DNA from: Deltaproteobacteria bacterium
GTDB taxonomy: Bacteria > Myxococcota > Myxococcia > Myxococcales > Myxococcaceae
Assembly (NCBI GenBank): GCA_016875515.1
Contig: VGRA01000113.1
Location: 1-7,574, forward strand
Direction of reading: 5' to 3'
DNA length: 7,574 nt
Position numbers and translations under genes: made by a program. A model generated the notes under the pieces. The model was not told where the DNA came from and did not search any database. It was given only the letters and a program-made list of their open reading frames with translations. The first letter of the stretch is position 1. Each line of letters starts with the position of its first letter. Of the stretch, positions 1 to 7,414 are shown piece after piece.

Positions 1-118
1 CGACGATCTCGTTGGCGGCCCGCTCCTCCATTCCCTGCTGGATGGTGGCCTCAGAGCAGGCACACAGCAGCGCCAGCGCGACGGATCCGACTCGGTACCG
101 CATGGCCTTGGTCCTCAT
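1..118 (-). CDS. sctJ: T3SS inner-membrane ring lipoprotein SctJ (YscJ/PrgK family), N-terminal fragment
   Basis: Only the first 39 codons are in the window; the gene continues past the left edge. SctJ forms the periplasmic ring on the inner membrane of the type III secretion injectisome and is related to flagellar FliF. The visible part has a basic start (MRTKAMRYR), a hydrophobic stretch and a lipobox L-C-A-C, with Cys21 as the likely lipidated residue. This is followed by EATIQQGMEERAANEIV, which matches the family pattern after the lipid Cys (a 'GL-E-ANEIV' segment). The ATG overlaps the stop of the upstream rod gene as ATGA, implying translational coupling. No good ribosome binding site precedes this ATG. 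A second in-frame ATG at 103-101 (Met6) has GAGG 9 nt upstream and would still give a complete lipoprotein signal, so it may be the true start. Family recognition from a short fragment is supported by the sctI neighbour. Confidence 0.82.
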   Translation of the reverse strand, partial: MRTKAMRYRVGSVALALLCACSEATIQQGMEERAANEIV

Positions 119-471
119 ACCGGTGTCTGCAGGACCTGCTTCACCCCGCCCACGGCCTTGTCCACGGCCTTGCCCGCGAAATCGATGGCCTGGCTCGCCT
201 GGCAGACCCGGACCTGCAGTCCCAAAAGTTCCGCGGGAGAGAACGACCGGCCAGAGCGCGCCTGCTGGAGAACGGTGTCCAGCTGGGTTTGCGCCTCGCA
301 CACCCGCTGCGCGAGCGAAGATGCCGCGCCCCCCACCTGGCCGGCGGCTGGCTGGACGGGGGGAGGCGACACGCGCGCACGCAAATTGGTGCGCGCGAGG
401 ACATTTTGAAAGGAGCTCCGCTCGGGACCTGCCGCCGGGACCGCGGGGCCCGACGCTCGTTGGATGTGCAT
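115..471 (-). CDS. sctI: T3SS inner-rod protein SctI (YscI/HrpB/PrgJ family)
   Basis: This 118-aa protein has the usual length of the T3SS inner rod, the subunit that anchors the needle to the export apparatus at the base of the injectisome. The N-terminal half (residues 1-50) is Pro/Ala-rich and poorly conserved. The diagnostic part is the C-terminus, about residues 76-118: SFSPAELLGLQVRVCQ, then an amphipathic helix AIDFAGKAVDKAVGGVKQVLQ. This fits the YscI/HrpB pattern of 'SPxELLxLQ ... vdlaxKvvxKatxgvkqlLqT'. Two cysteines (C58, C89) are unusual for a rod subunit. The start lies 3 nt after the stop of the 155-aa gene (TGA-CCC-ATG on the minus strand), with only a weak GGTG ahead of it. 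The stop overlaps the sctJ start as ATGA. Rod directly before SctJ is the order seen in SPI-1 and in Yersinia ysc. Identification rests on pattern memory plus synteny. Confidence 0.78.
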   Translation of the reverse strand: MHIQRASGPAVPAAGPERSSFQNVLARTNLRARVSPPPVQPAAGQVGGAASSLAQRVCEAQTQLDTVLQQARSGRSFSPAELLGLQVRVCQASQAIDFAGKAVDKAVGGVKQVLQTPV

Positions 472-474
472 GGG

Positions 475-942
475 TCACCGGATGTTGTTGATGGCGGACC
501 GCGCGGACTCGTGGCGGACCTTGATGACGTTGGAGACGGCGTTGTACTGGCGGCTCTCCGCCTGCATCTCGCTCTGGAGCTGCAAATACATGGCGGTGAA
601 GGCCTGGCTCTCCCGGTTGAGTTCCGCCTGGCGGGAGAGCGTGTCCGCGGCGCTGCTGGCCCCGAGGGATGACTCCCCGGCAGGCTGCGAACCGACGGTG
701 GCGGATGCCCCTGCCGAGACCGTCGCCGCACGGCCGCCCACGGACTGCACCATACCGGCTGCTGCCGAGACTGCGGCGCTGACCACCGGCGGGGCACCCA
801 CGACACCGCCCATGATCCCCACCCCGAGCCGGGCGCCGTTGCCGACGACGTGGGCGAGCTCGTCCCCGAAGTCTCGCTTGGGCGTTTGGCGGGGCTGGGT
901 GGGGACCATGGACAGGTGCTGGATGCGGTTGGAAGGGTCCAT
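475..942 (-). CDS. Putative T3SS needle-like protein (SctF-like C-terminus) with long N-terminal extension
   Basis: This 155-aa protein is first in the cluster, directly before sctI and sctJ, where SPI-1 has the needle gene prgI. Residues 1-25 are polar (P, Q, S, T, N rich), like a T3SS export signal. Residues 33-85 are Gly/Ala/Val-rich and moderately hydrophobic (VGIMGGVVGAPPVV). Residues 96-155 are predicted helical and polar. The last 34 residues align without gaps to the end of PrgI as I remember it, with 11 identities, including the shared pattern NA-x-SN-x-x-KV and a terminal I-x-N-x-R. Needle subunits are normally about 80-90 aa, so the protein would be a needle domain with about 70 extra N-terminal residues. 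Alternatives are a cluster-specific secreted protein, or a second rod-like subunit. The start is supported by GGAG 8 nt upstream. That the gene is real and belongs to the cluster is fairly sure; the needle role is an inference. Confidence 0.6.
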   Translation of the reverse strand: MDPSNRIQHLSMVPTQPRQTPKRDFGDELAHVVGNGARLGVGIMGGVVGAPPVVSAAVSAAAGMVQSVGGRAATVSAGASATVGSQPAGESSLGASSAADTLSRQAELNRESQAFTAMYLQLQSEMQAESRQYNAVSNVIKVRHESARSAINNIR

Positions 943-950
943 CTGGCTGA

Positions 951-954
951 CTCC
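951..954 (-). promoter_or_regulatory. Ribosome binding site of the needle-like gene
   Basis: On the minus strand GGAG lies 8 nt before the ATG at 942-940. It is the only clear Shine-Dalgarno sequence among the three T3SS genes. It fixes the start of the first gene and fits with the next two being translated by coupling. Confidence 0.6.
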
Positions 955-1033
955 GGCTGGGCTGAGGGTTGAACGACCCGCCGCGCCAGTTCAGCGCCCG
1001 TGCCCTTCAGCACCGAGTGAAGTCAGCCACTTG

Positions 1034-1055
1034 CCGGGCAGCCGGGTCCGGGCAG
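1034..1055. repeat. Short direct repeat CCGGGCAG x2 in the divergent intergenic region
   Basis: CCGGGCAG occurs at 1034-1041 and again at 1048-1055, with CCGGGT filling the six bases between. The period is 14 bases. The repeats could be a tandem operator, but in DNA this GC-rich they could also arise by chance. Confidence 0.3.
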
Positions 1056-1064
1056 ATCGCCTGA

Positions 1065-1084
1065 CCGTCCGCAGCCACGGACGG
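1065..1084. repeat. Perfect 7-bp inverted repeat (CCGTCCG / CGGACGG) with 6-nt loop
   Basis: CCGTCCG at 1065-1071 and CGGACGG at 1078-1084 are exact reverse complements around the loop CAGCCA. No T-run follows on either strand, so it is not a typical intrinsic terminator. Its position about 80 nt ahead of pilZ and about 120 nt ahead of the T3SS start suggests an operator or a leader hairpin. Chance occurrence is possible. Confidence 0.35.
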
Positions 1085-1154
1085 CGCCGAGGGGAAAATT
1101 TGCGGGAGCGCTGGCTGCCTTCATGCTCGTAGCCACCTGTAGCCCCAGCCCCCC

Positions 1155-1158
1155 GGAG
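1155..1158 (+). promoter_or_regulatory. Ribosome binding site of the pilZ-domain gene
   Basis: GGAG lies 7 nt before the ATG at 1166-1168 and supports that start. Confidence 0.6.
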
Positions 1159-1165
1159 TACGGAC

Positions 1166-1486
1166 ATGGCCCCTGAAGCATTGGATACCCGCGAGCGCTA
1201 CCACCCCCGCGTCGAGGCGAACTTCGACGTGAAGGTCCTCCTGAACGGGCGGGTGATCCCGGCTCGCGCGCGCGACCTGTCCATGAACGGGATGTTCCTG
1301 CGCGCGTTCCCCCTGGGTGACCTGGAGCGCTTCCCGGTGGTGATCCCCCTGGACGGCGGCAAGGAGATCCGCGTCACCGCGGTGGTCCGGCGCCAGCACC
1401 TCGAGGGCGTAGCGGTGGAGTTCGCCAACGTGGACTGGGACGACATGATCGCCCTGGCCGGCTTCCTCCACCCGCGCCTGCCGTAG
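1166..1486 (+). CDS. Single-domain PilZ protein, probable cyclic-di-GMP receptor
   Basis: The 106-aa product is almost entirely one PilZ domain (about residues 9-103), with no signal peptide or membrane segment, so it is cytoplasmic. The cyclic-di-GMP binding signature is intact: R-Y-H-P-R (R11 to R15, the RxxxR motif) and D37-L-S-M-N-G42 (the DxSxxG motif), followed by the expected beta strands (KEIRVTAVVRR, GVAVEFANV). Small PilZ proteins of this size are common in myxobacteria and act as adaptors that bind the second messenger and then a partner protein; the partner is not evident here. The gene is divergent from the T3SS genes and convergent with the ABC permease gene, whose stop is only 3 nt away. 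It appears to be transcribed alone. Regulation by cyclic-di-GMP is known for the family; any link to the T3SS is conjecture from position. Confidence 0.93.
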   Translation: MAPEALDTRERYHPRVEANFDVKVLLNGRVIPARARDLSMNGMFLRAFPLGDLERFPVVIPLDGGKEIRVTAVVRRQHLEGVAVEFANVDWDDMIALAGFLHPRLP

Positions 1487-1489
1487 CGC

Positions 1490-4050
1490 CTACTCCCAGG
1501 CGAGCGCTTCCACGACGTCCAGCCGAGCGGCGCGCCGTGCGGGGAACAGCCCGGCCGCCACCGCGCACACCGCGGACACGCCCAGCATGCCAAGCGCCGT
1601 GGCGAGCGGGAACTGGTACGGGAAGGACCAGCCGGTGGCCCGCTCCCCCACGGCGTGGGTAACGGTCCAGCCGAGCACCGCCCCCATCCCGGTGCCGAGC
1701 AGCCCCCCGGACAGCCCCATCAACCCCGCCTCCGCGGCGACGAGCCCCAGCACGTGGGGCCGGGCCGCCCCCACTGCGCGCAGGAGGCCGATCTCCCGGG
1801 TTCGGTCCAGCACCGCCGCGAGCAGCGTGTTGACCACACCGAGCAGCGCGAGCAGCACCGCGAGCGCCTCCATGGCGTAGGTGACCTTGAAGGCCTTGTC
1901 GATGAGGCCAAGCGCCTCGTCCCGCAGCTCCGCGTGGGTGAGGACGTACAAGTCATAGGCCTTCCCATAGCGCTCGGTCACGGCCCTCCGGACCGCCTCG
2001 CGCTGTGACGGCTCCACGTAGAGCTCGTAGGTGTCCACGCGGTCGTCGTTGAAGAACTCGGTGAAGCGCGCGCGCTCCAGGAAAACCGCCCCCTGGTCCG
2101 AGGTGTAGTCCACGATGACCGCCCCCACCGTCAGTCGGCGCGCCCCGGTGGGGGTGGGCAGATCGATGGTGTCACCCGGGTGCAGGTTGCGTCGGCGCGA
2201 CAGGTTCTCCGAGATGGTGACGCGGCCCTGGGCGCGCTCCTCGGGTGAGGGCATGCGCCCCTCCAACACCGTGGGGCGCGCGTGGCGGTGGTAGACGTCC
2301 ATGACCACGGAGACGACGAAGATCCGCAGCCCGAACGCGTCGTGCGGGAGCATGCGGAGCATGTCCACGTCCGTGACGCCAGGGAGCGTGCGCAACCCGT
2401 CCAGCATGGAAGGCGCCATGGGATTGTTGCGGACGCCCGCCAGCCGCGCAGACGAGGTGATGAACAGGTCCGCGGGGACGGACTGGTTGATCCACTTCTC
2501 CGACGAGGCCTGGAAGCTCCGGATGAACCCGGTGATCCCCACCGCCATGGCCACGCCAATGGCGAGCGCCGCCACCGGCACGGCCGTCCGGATGGGCGCC
2601 CGGGCGAAGTTGTCCGCGGCAAGGCGCCCGGGAACACCCAGCAGCCACTCCGCCGGCCGCACGTAGAGTCGGTGCAGCCAGCGCAGCAGGAGCGGCGCAC
2701 AGAGCGTCCCGCCCATCAGCGTGGCAAAGATGGCCAGGTAGCCCCCCACCGGGAAGTTCTCCGCGGGCGGCGGGATGAGGGTGCAGGGATAGATGCTCGC
2801 GAGCAGCAGCGCGCCCAAGCGCACCGGCCAGGACCGCAGGCTCACCTCCCCTGCCCCCACGGCCACGTCCCGCCGCAGCGCCTCCACGGGCTGCACGGCG
2901 GCCGCCAGCGAGGCGGGCCGAAGCGCTGCGAACACCGCTCCGCCCACCCCGAGCGCCACGCCGAGCCCCACCTCCCAGGGGCCCATCTCCACGTCCTGTG
3001 CGTTGACCTGTACGTAGAGCGAGCTGATGGACTCGGAGACCGCACGGAGGGCCACGCGCGCGAGTCCCCGCCCGAGCACCAGGCCGAGTGCCGTCCCCAC
3101 CACGCCGAACAGCGCGGCCTCCAGCGTGAACAGCCCGTGGATGAGCGTACGCGTGGCCCCGAGTGCGCGCAGCGTGCCTATCTCCCTGCGCCGCTGCACC
3201 ACGCCGATGCTGACCGTGTTGTAGACGAGGAACACCCCCACCAGCAGCGCCACGAGCGACCCCAGGTTCAGCCCCATCTGGAAGCTGAGCAGCATCTTCT
3301 GCACGCTGCCGCCGCGGCGCTCCGGCCGCTCCACCTGGAGCGTGGCGCCGAGCGCCGTCGAAAGCGCCTCGCGCGCCGCCTCCACGTCCTGTCCCTCCCC
3401 CACCGCCAGGTCCAGCCGGTCCAGGCGGCCGCCGCGGTCGAAGGCCTCCTGCGCGCTGGGCAGGAACATCACCGCCACCGCCCCGCCAAAGGCCTTCACC
3501 GGACCGGACTCACGCAAAAGACCGTGGACCGTGAACGCCCTGGCTCCCGAGGGGGTCTGCAACTGCAGCGCGTCCCCGGTCATCAAGCCCCGCTCCCGGG
3601 CGTAGCGCTCGCCCAGCAGCAGCCGGTCCGTGGAGTTGAGGAACTCGAGATCATCCGCCAACGCGCCCACGTCCCGGTCCACGCCTTTGAGGTCCCGGAA
3701 GTGGCCGTCGTCCAGGAAGTCCACGCCCATGACGTAGAGCCGCTCCCCGGGGCGGCCATCCACGGCGGCCACCACAGACAGCGCGCCGGAGGCGTGGGTG
3801 ATTCCGGGCATGGCGCGTACCCGCTCCAGGAGCGCCTCCTCCATGCCCACCGCGGAACCGGTCACAACCAGGTCTGCCTTGCCGGCCACCGTGTCCACGG
3901 TGGAGCGGAAGGCCTCCAGCACCGAGCGGTTGATGGCGCTGATGCCCACCAGCGTGGCCACGCCCACCGCCACGCCGAAGAGGGTGAGGAGCGAGCGGAG
4001 CTTTGCCCCTAGCATGTGCCGCAGGGATACCAGCCGCAGCAGGGCCCACA

Positions 4051-4051
<1 letters not shown>
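1490..4051 (-). CDS. ABC transporter permease, two-lobed FtsX/MacB type (853 aa)
   Basis: This is the inner-membrane permease of a type VII ABC transporter (MacB/LolC/FtsX superfamily). It has two homologous lobes, giving about ten membrane segments. Lobe 1 has a TM at about 20-40, a periplasmic MacB-like domain at about 42-245, and an FtsX core with TMs at about 262-282, 307-330 and 360-378. A linker pair of TMs lies at about 408-425 and 436-455. Lobe 2 has a TM at about 487-509, a periplasmic domain at about 512-715, and TMs at about 727-748, 768-795 and 814-836. Each lobe carries the cytoplasmic motif after its core helix: RRREIGTLRALGATR at 287-301 and RTREIGLLRAVGAAR at 750-764. The C-terminus (PARRAARLDVVEALAWE) is typical. 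The start overlaps the ATPase stop by one base (TGATG), and no strong Shine-Dalgarno precedes it, so it is probably translationally coupled. The substrate is unknown. No adaptor (MacA-like) or outer-membrane partner is encoded in the window. Confidence 0.93.
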
Positions 4052-4736
<685 letters not shown>

Positions 4737-4740
<4 letters not shown>

Positions 4741-5489
4741 AGCGGTTCAATCCCCTCGCGCGCGGCCCATCCCTCCAGGCCGTTGGGCAGCTTCACCCGG
4801 ACGAACCCTTCTTTGTCATCCAGCAGCCGCAGCTTCAACCCCGCGTGCAGCTCAAACGCCACCCGCGCCCCCACCTGGGGCAGCTCGCGCACTGGCACGG
4901 TAGCGGCCATCACCACCCCTTCCCGCACGGTGCGGTCCACCCAGGCGTGGGTGGCCACCAGCGCGCAGGCGGGCAGGGCCAGGAGGAGCCCCAGCGCGCC
5001 GAGCGCGAGCGCCACGGACCGGGTGCGGCCTGCGCGGAGGCGGGCCAGGGCGAACAGGAGGCACGCGCCCCACGTCCCAACGAGGGCGAACCAACCGCAC
5101 AAGCGCGCGTCCGTGGCGGAGGCCAACCGCTGGGCGAAGCCCCGCTCCAGCCCCGCGCCCACCACCTGGTCCAGCTGGCGGCTGCGTGCCACGGCGAGGT
5201 TCGCCTCGATGTCCTCCGTCTCGCCGCCCGCCCGGAGCGCCCGCTCGAGGTAAAGGACGGCCGCCCCCACGTCCCCGGCGGCGAGCGCGGCCGTGCCCGC
5301 GTTGTAGAGGACCTCCTGAGAGGAGTGGCCTCGCGAGACGAGGCGCTCCCACGCAGCGCGGGCCCCAGCAACGTCCTGCCGCGCCCAGGCCTGCGTCCCC
5401 TCGGCGAAGACGGCCTGCGCCTCCTGGGGGCTGTAGTAGGCCGGCGCCTGGGACAACAGCGTCAGCACGAGCAGCGCGGCGCCGGTCAT
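4737..5489 (-). CDS. batE: BatE-like protein: TPR repeats, two membrane helices, SH3-like domain
   Basis: The 250-aa product has the BatE layout. Residues 1-15 are a hydrophobic signal sequence without the usual basic start, with cleavage plausible after SQA. Two TPR-like repeats follow (about 24-56 and 57-90; the second reads VLYNAGTAALAAGDVGAAVLYLERAL). Two membrane helices lie at about 131-150 and 157-180. A bacterial SH3-like domain is at about 186-250 (PVRELPQVGARVAFELHAGLK, then GFVRVKLPNGLEGWA). BatE is known from Bacteroides and Leptospira aerotolerance operons. It is an envelope protein thought to form a complex with other Bat proteins, and its biochemical role is unsettled. The start overlaps the batD stop as ATGA and has GAGGG 6 nt upstream. 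The stop overlaps the ABC ATPase start as ATGA. The name rests on architecture plus position after batC and batD. Confidence 0.82.
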
Positions 5490-7414
5490 GACCAGCCCTC
5501 CATGGCCGCCTCGGCTTGGTCCAGCAGCTTCTCGCGCGAGCCGGAGACGGCGCCCGGGGCGAAGCGCCCCATCTCACAGGTGTCCAGCACCTGCGCCACG
5601 GCGGCCACCAGCGCGTCCTTCGCGCCGGCCGCGCGCAGCTTCTGCTCCAGCGGCCCCCGCGTCAGCCCCTGCACCGGCTCCCCGAGCCGGGACTCGAGGA
5701 AGGCGAGCAGCGCGCGCTCCACCTCCGCGTAGAAGGTCTCCGCCTTGCCCGACACCAGTCTCTCCGCGGCGGCGAGCCGCTTGCGGGCGGCGCGCGCCTG
5801 CTGCTTGCGGAGCGTGCCTGCGTCCACGTCCCGGCTGCGGTTGGACCAGGCGGCCCCGGCGAGGACCAGCGCCAGCAGGGCCAGCGGGGCTGCCAGCGCC
5901 CACGCGTACCAGCGGGCGCCGTGGAGCGGCGGAGACGGCGGCACCAAGGCAGCGGCCACGCGGAGAGGACGGAGCCCGCCAGCGGAGAGGACGTTGCGGG
6001 GGCCGGGATCCGGCGGGAGACCGGCGGTGGGGGCACCGGCAGCGGGCGCCGGCCCACCGGCCCCGGGGACCACGGTGAAGGTGAGCGGCGGCGTGCGGCT
6101 CACCTCGTAGCGCTGGGACTCCGGGTCGAAGTACGGGAAGGCCACGGACGGCAGGGTGAAGGTCCCGGTGTTTTGCGGCAGGACGAGGTACTCCAGCACC
6201 CGGCGCCCGCCCATCTTCCCCTTCCCGGCGGGGGTGTCGGTGAGGGTGGGCTCGTAGATCTTCAGCTCTGCCGGCCCCACGAGCGGCGGCACGCCGACGT
6301 TCTTGAGGTTCCCCCGCCCCTCCAGGACCAGGCGCACGGTGATGGGTTGACCCAGCTCCACCTGACCCTCCGCGGCCTGCGCCGTTAGCCGCCACTGCCC
6401 CACGTTGCCGGGGGCCATGCCCGCGGGGGCGCCTGCCGGGAGCGGCTTCACCTTCAGCGTCAGCTCCTGGCTCTTGCGCTGCACGCGGCGCCCCTGGAAG
6501 AGGAAGCCGGTGGTGATGTCTGCCGACGCCGGCTCAATGGTGAGCGTGCCCGCCGTCACCGGGAACAGCGCGCGGCGGCGGAGCAGGAAGACCCGGTACG
6601 GCACGCCGTTGACCGTCTTGGTGTCCGAGGAGAGCTGGGTGGGGGTGTCCAGGTCCTCGCTCCAGAAGCCCTCCAGCTTGGGCATGATGACGGCGTCCAC
6701 CGAGGAGAGATCCAGCCGCGAGTAGATGTGCAGCGTGTAGTTGATCTGCTCCCCCACGTAGACGTCATCCCGGGACAGGCTCGCGCGGATGAAGAGATCA
6801 GAGTCCCCGCGCGGGATGGCGGCGTCCTCCGCCTCGAGTTCCTCCTGCTGCTGGGCGAGCTGCTCCTGGAGCTGCCGCTGCAGGTCATCCATCCCGGCCA
6901 GCCCCTGAAGGAGCCCGGCAAACGGGTCCGGCAGGTTGCCCGGTTGCTGCGGCGCCCCCTGGGCATTGCCGGGCGGGGGGCGTCCCATCCCACCGCGGCG
7001 CGGCGGCGGGTCCGGCTGGACGTTGCCCGCCACCACCTTCACCGTGAGGGCGTCCGTTTGAAGCGTGCCGTCGTCGGATTTGAGCACAGAGGGGGGGATG
7101 GTGAGCGTGCCGGGCTGGTTGGCGCGCAGCACGAGCGTGTGCTTCTGCATCCGCTGCATGCTCCCGCCCCCGGACCCGAAGCTGTAGCTCATCTGGGTGC
7201 TCTGGCTTTTCGACAGCACCTCGAAGCCGTCCCCCCGTGGCAGGCGCAGTTCCGCACCGTCCGGCGCGTTGGAGACCACGACGGTGAGGGCGAAGGTGTC
7301 CTCGGTGCCGACCTCGGCGCGGTCTACCGACTGGTAGAACTCGGTGGCGGCCAGCGCGGGCCCCGCGGCCACCAGCAGGGCGAGCACCGCCGCGGCGCTA
7401 CCAATCCTTCTCAT
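5486..7414 (-). CDS. batD: BatD family protein (envelope protein of the Bat/aerotolerance operon)
   Basis: This 642-aa protein has the BatD architecture. It begins with a signal peptide (1-22, cleavage after ALA) and a first beta-sandwich domain starting FYQSVDRAEVGTEDTFALTV, the family's N-terminal hallmark. A Pro/Gly/Gln linker spans about 133-165, with a Gln/Glu-rich predicted coiled coil at about 176-196 (DLQRQLQEQLAQQQEELEAE). Further Ig-like beta domains run from about 205 to 448, with repeated 'VYVGEQINYTLHIYSR' and 'VELGQPITVRLVLEGRGNL' strand patterns. A Pro/Ala-rich linker, a single TM at about 502-523 and a basic helical cytoplasmic tail (524-642) complete it. BatD thus faces the periplasm and is anchored in the inner membrane, probably interacting with VWA-domain BatA/BatB. 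The start is set by AGGAGG 4 nt upstream, inside the end of batC, which overlaps by 17 nt. The molecular function of the family is not settled. Confidence 0.9.
   Translation of the reverse strand: MRRIGSAAAVLALLVAAGPALAATEFYQSVDRAEVGTEDTFALTVVVSNAPDGAELRLPRGDGFEVLSKSQSTQMSYSFGSGGGSMQRMQKHTLVLRANQPGTLTIPPSVLKSDDGTLQTDALTVKVVAGNVQPDPPPRRGGMGRPPPGNAQGAPQQPGNLPDPFAGLLQGLAGMDDLQRQLQEQLAQQQEELEAEDAAIPRGDSDLFIRASLSRDDVYVGEQINYTLHIYSRLDLSSVDAVIMPKLEGFWSEDLDTPTQLSSDTKTVNGVPYRVFLLRRRALFPVTAGTLTIEPASADITTGFLFQGRRVQRKSQELTLKVKPLPAGAPAGMAPGNVGQWRLTAQAAEGQVELGQPITVRLVLEGRGNLKNVGVPPLVGPAELKIYEPTLTDTPAGKGKMGGRRVLEYLVLPQNTGTFTLPSVAFPYFDPESQRYEVSRTPPLTFTVVPGAGGPAPAAGAPTAGLPPDPGPRNVLSAGGLRPLRVAAALVPPSPPLHGARWYAWALAAPLALLALVLAGAAWSNRSRDVDAGTLRKQQARAARKRLAAAERLVSGKAETFYAEVERALLAFLESRLGEPVQGLTRGPLEQKLRAAGAKDALVAAVAQVLDTCEMGRFAPGAVSGSREKLLDQAEAAMEGWS

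Larger units (their letters stand above)
943..1165. other. Divergent intergenic region between T3SS genes and pilZ gene
   Basis: This 223-base region is the only long non-coding stretch and must hold the promoters for the leftward T3SS genes and the rightward PilZ gene, unless either is read from elsewhere. I found no convincing sigma-70 or sigma-54 promoter. A GG-N10-GC check around the AT-rich run near 1095-1101 (aaaattt) misses the required spacing. That run is the only AT-rich spot and is a candidate melting or UP-like element about 65 nt upstream of the pilZ start. Short direct and inverted repeats lie at 1034-1084 and could be regulator sites. Confidence 0.45.

Noticed and set aside
141..1013. 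290-codon minus-strand open frame spanning the needle-like and rod genes
   Set aside because: The product is Ser/Arg/Pro-rich low complexity. Two shorter frames in the same place show T3SS-like patterns, ribosome binding site support and coupled stop/start signals.
1065..1084. Inverted repeat as an intrinsic terminator
   Set aside because: No T-run follows the stem on either strand, and it lies between divergent gene starts, where a terminator is not expected.
1088..1110. Possible sigma-54 promoter at the aaaatttgc run
   Set aside because: The GC element has AG rather than GG ten bases upstream, so the invariant -24/-12 spacing fails.
464..1132. 222-codon plus-strand open frame antisense to the needle-like gene
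   Set aside because: The composition is that of a shadow frame and no recognisable motif is present; it would also cover the whole divergent promoter region.
2282..4012. 576-codon open frame on the plus strand, antisense to the permease gene
   Set aside because: The translation is His/Arg/Gln/Pro-rich with no domain, signal or membrane pattern. It is the expected shadow of a high-GC gene on the opposite strand, and the permease is clearly real.
4845..5732. Plus-strand open frame of 295 codons opposite batE and the end of batD
   Set aside because: It is Arg/Gly/His-rich shadow sequence without motifs, whereas batE and batD have clear architecture and overlapping start/stop signals.
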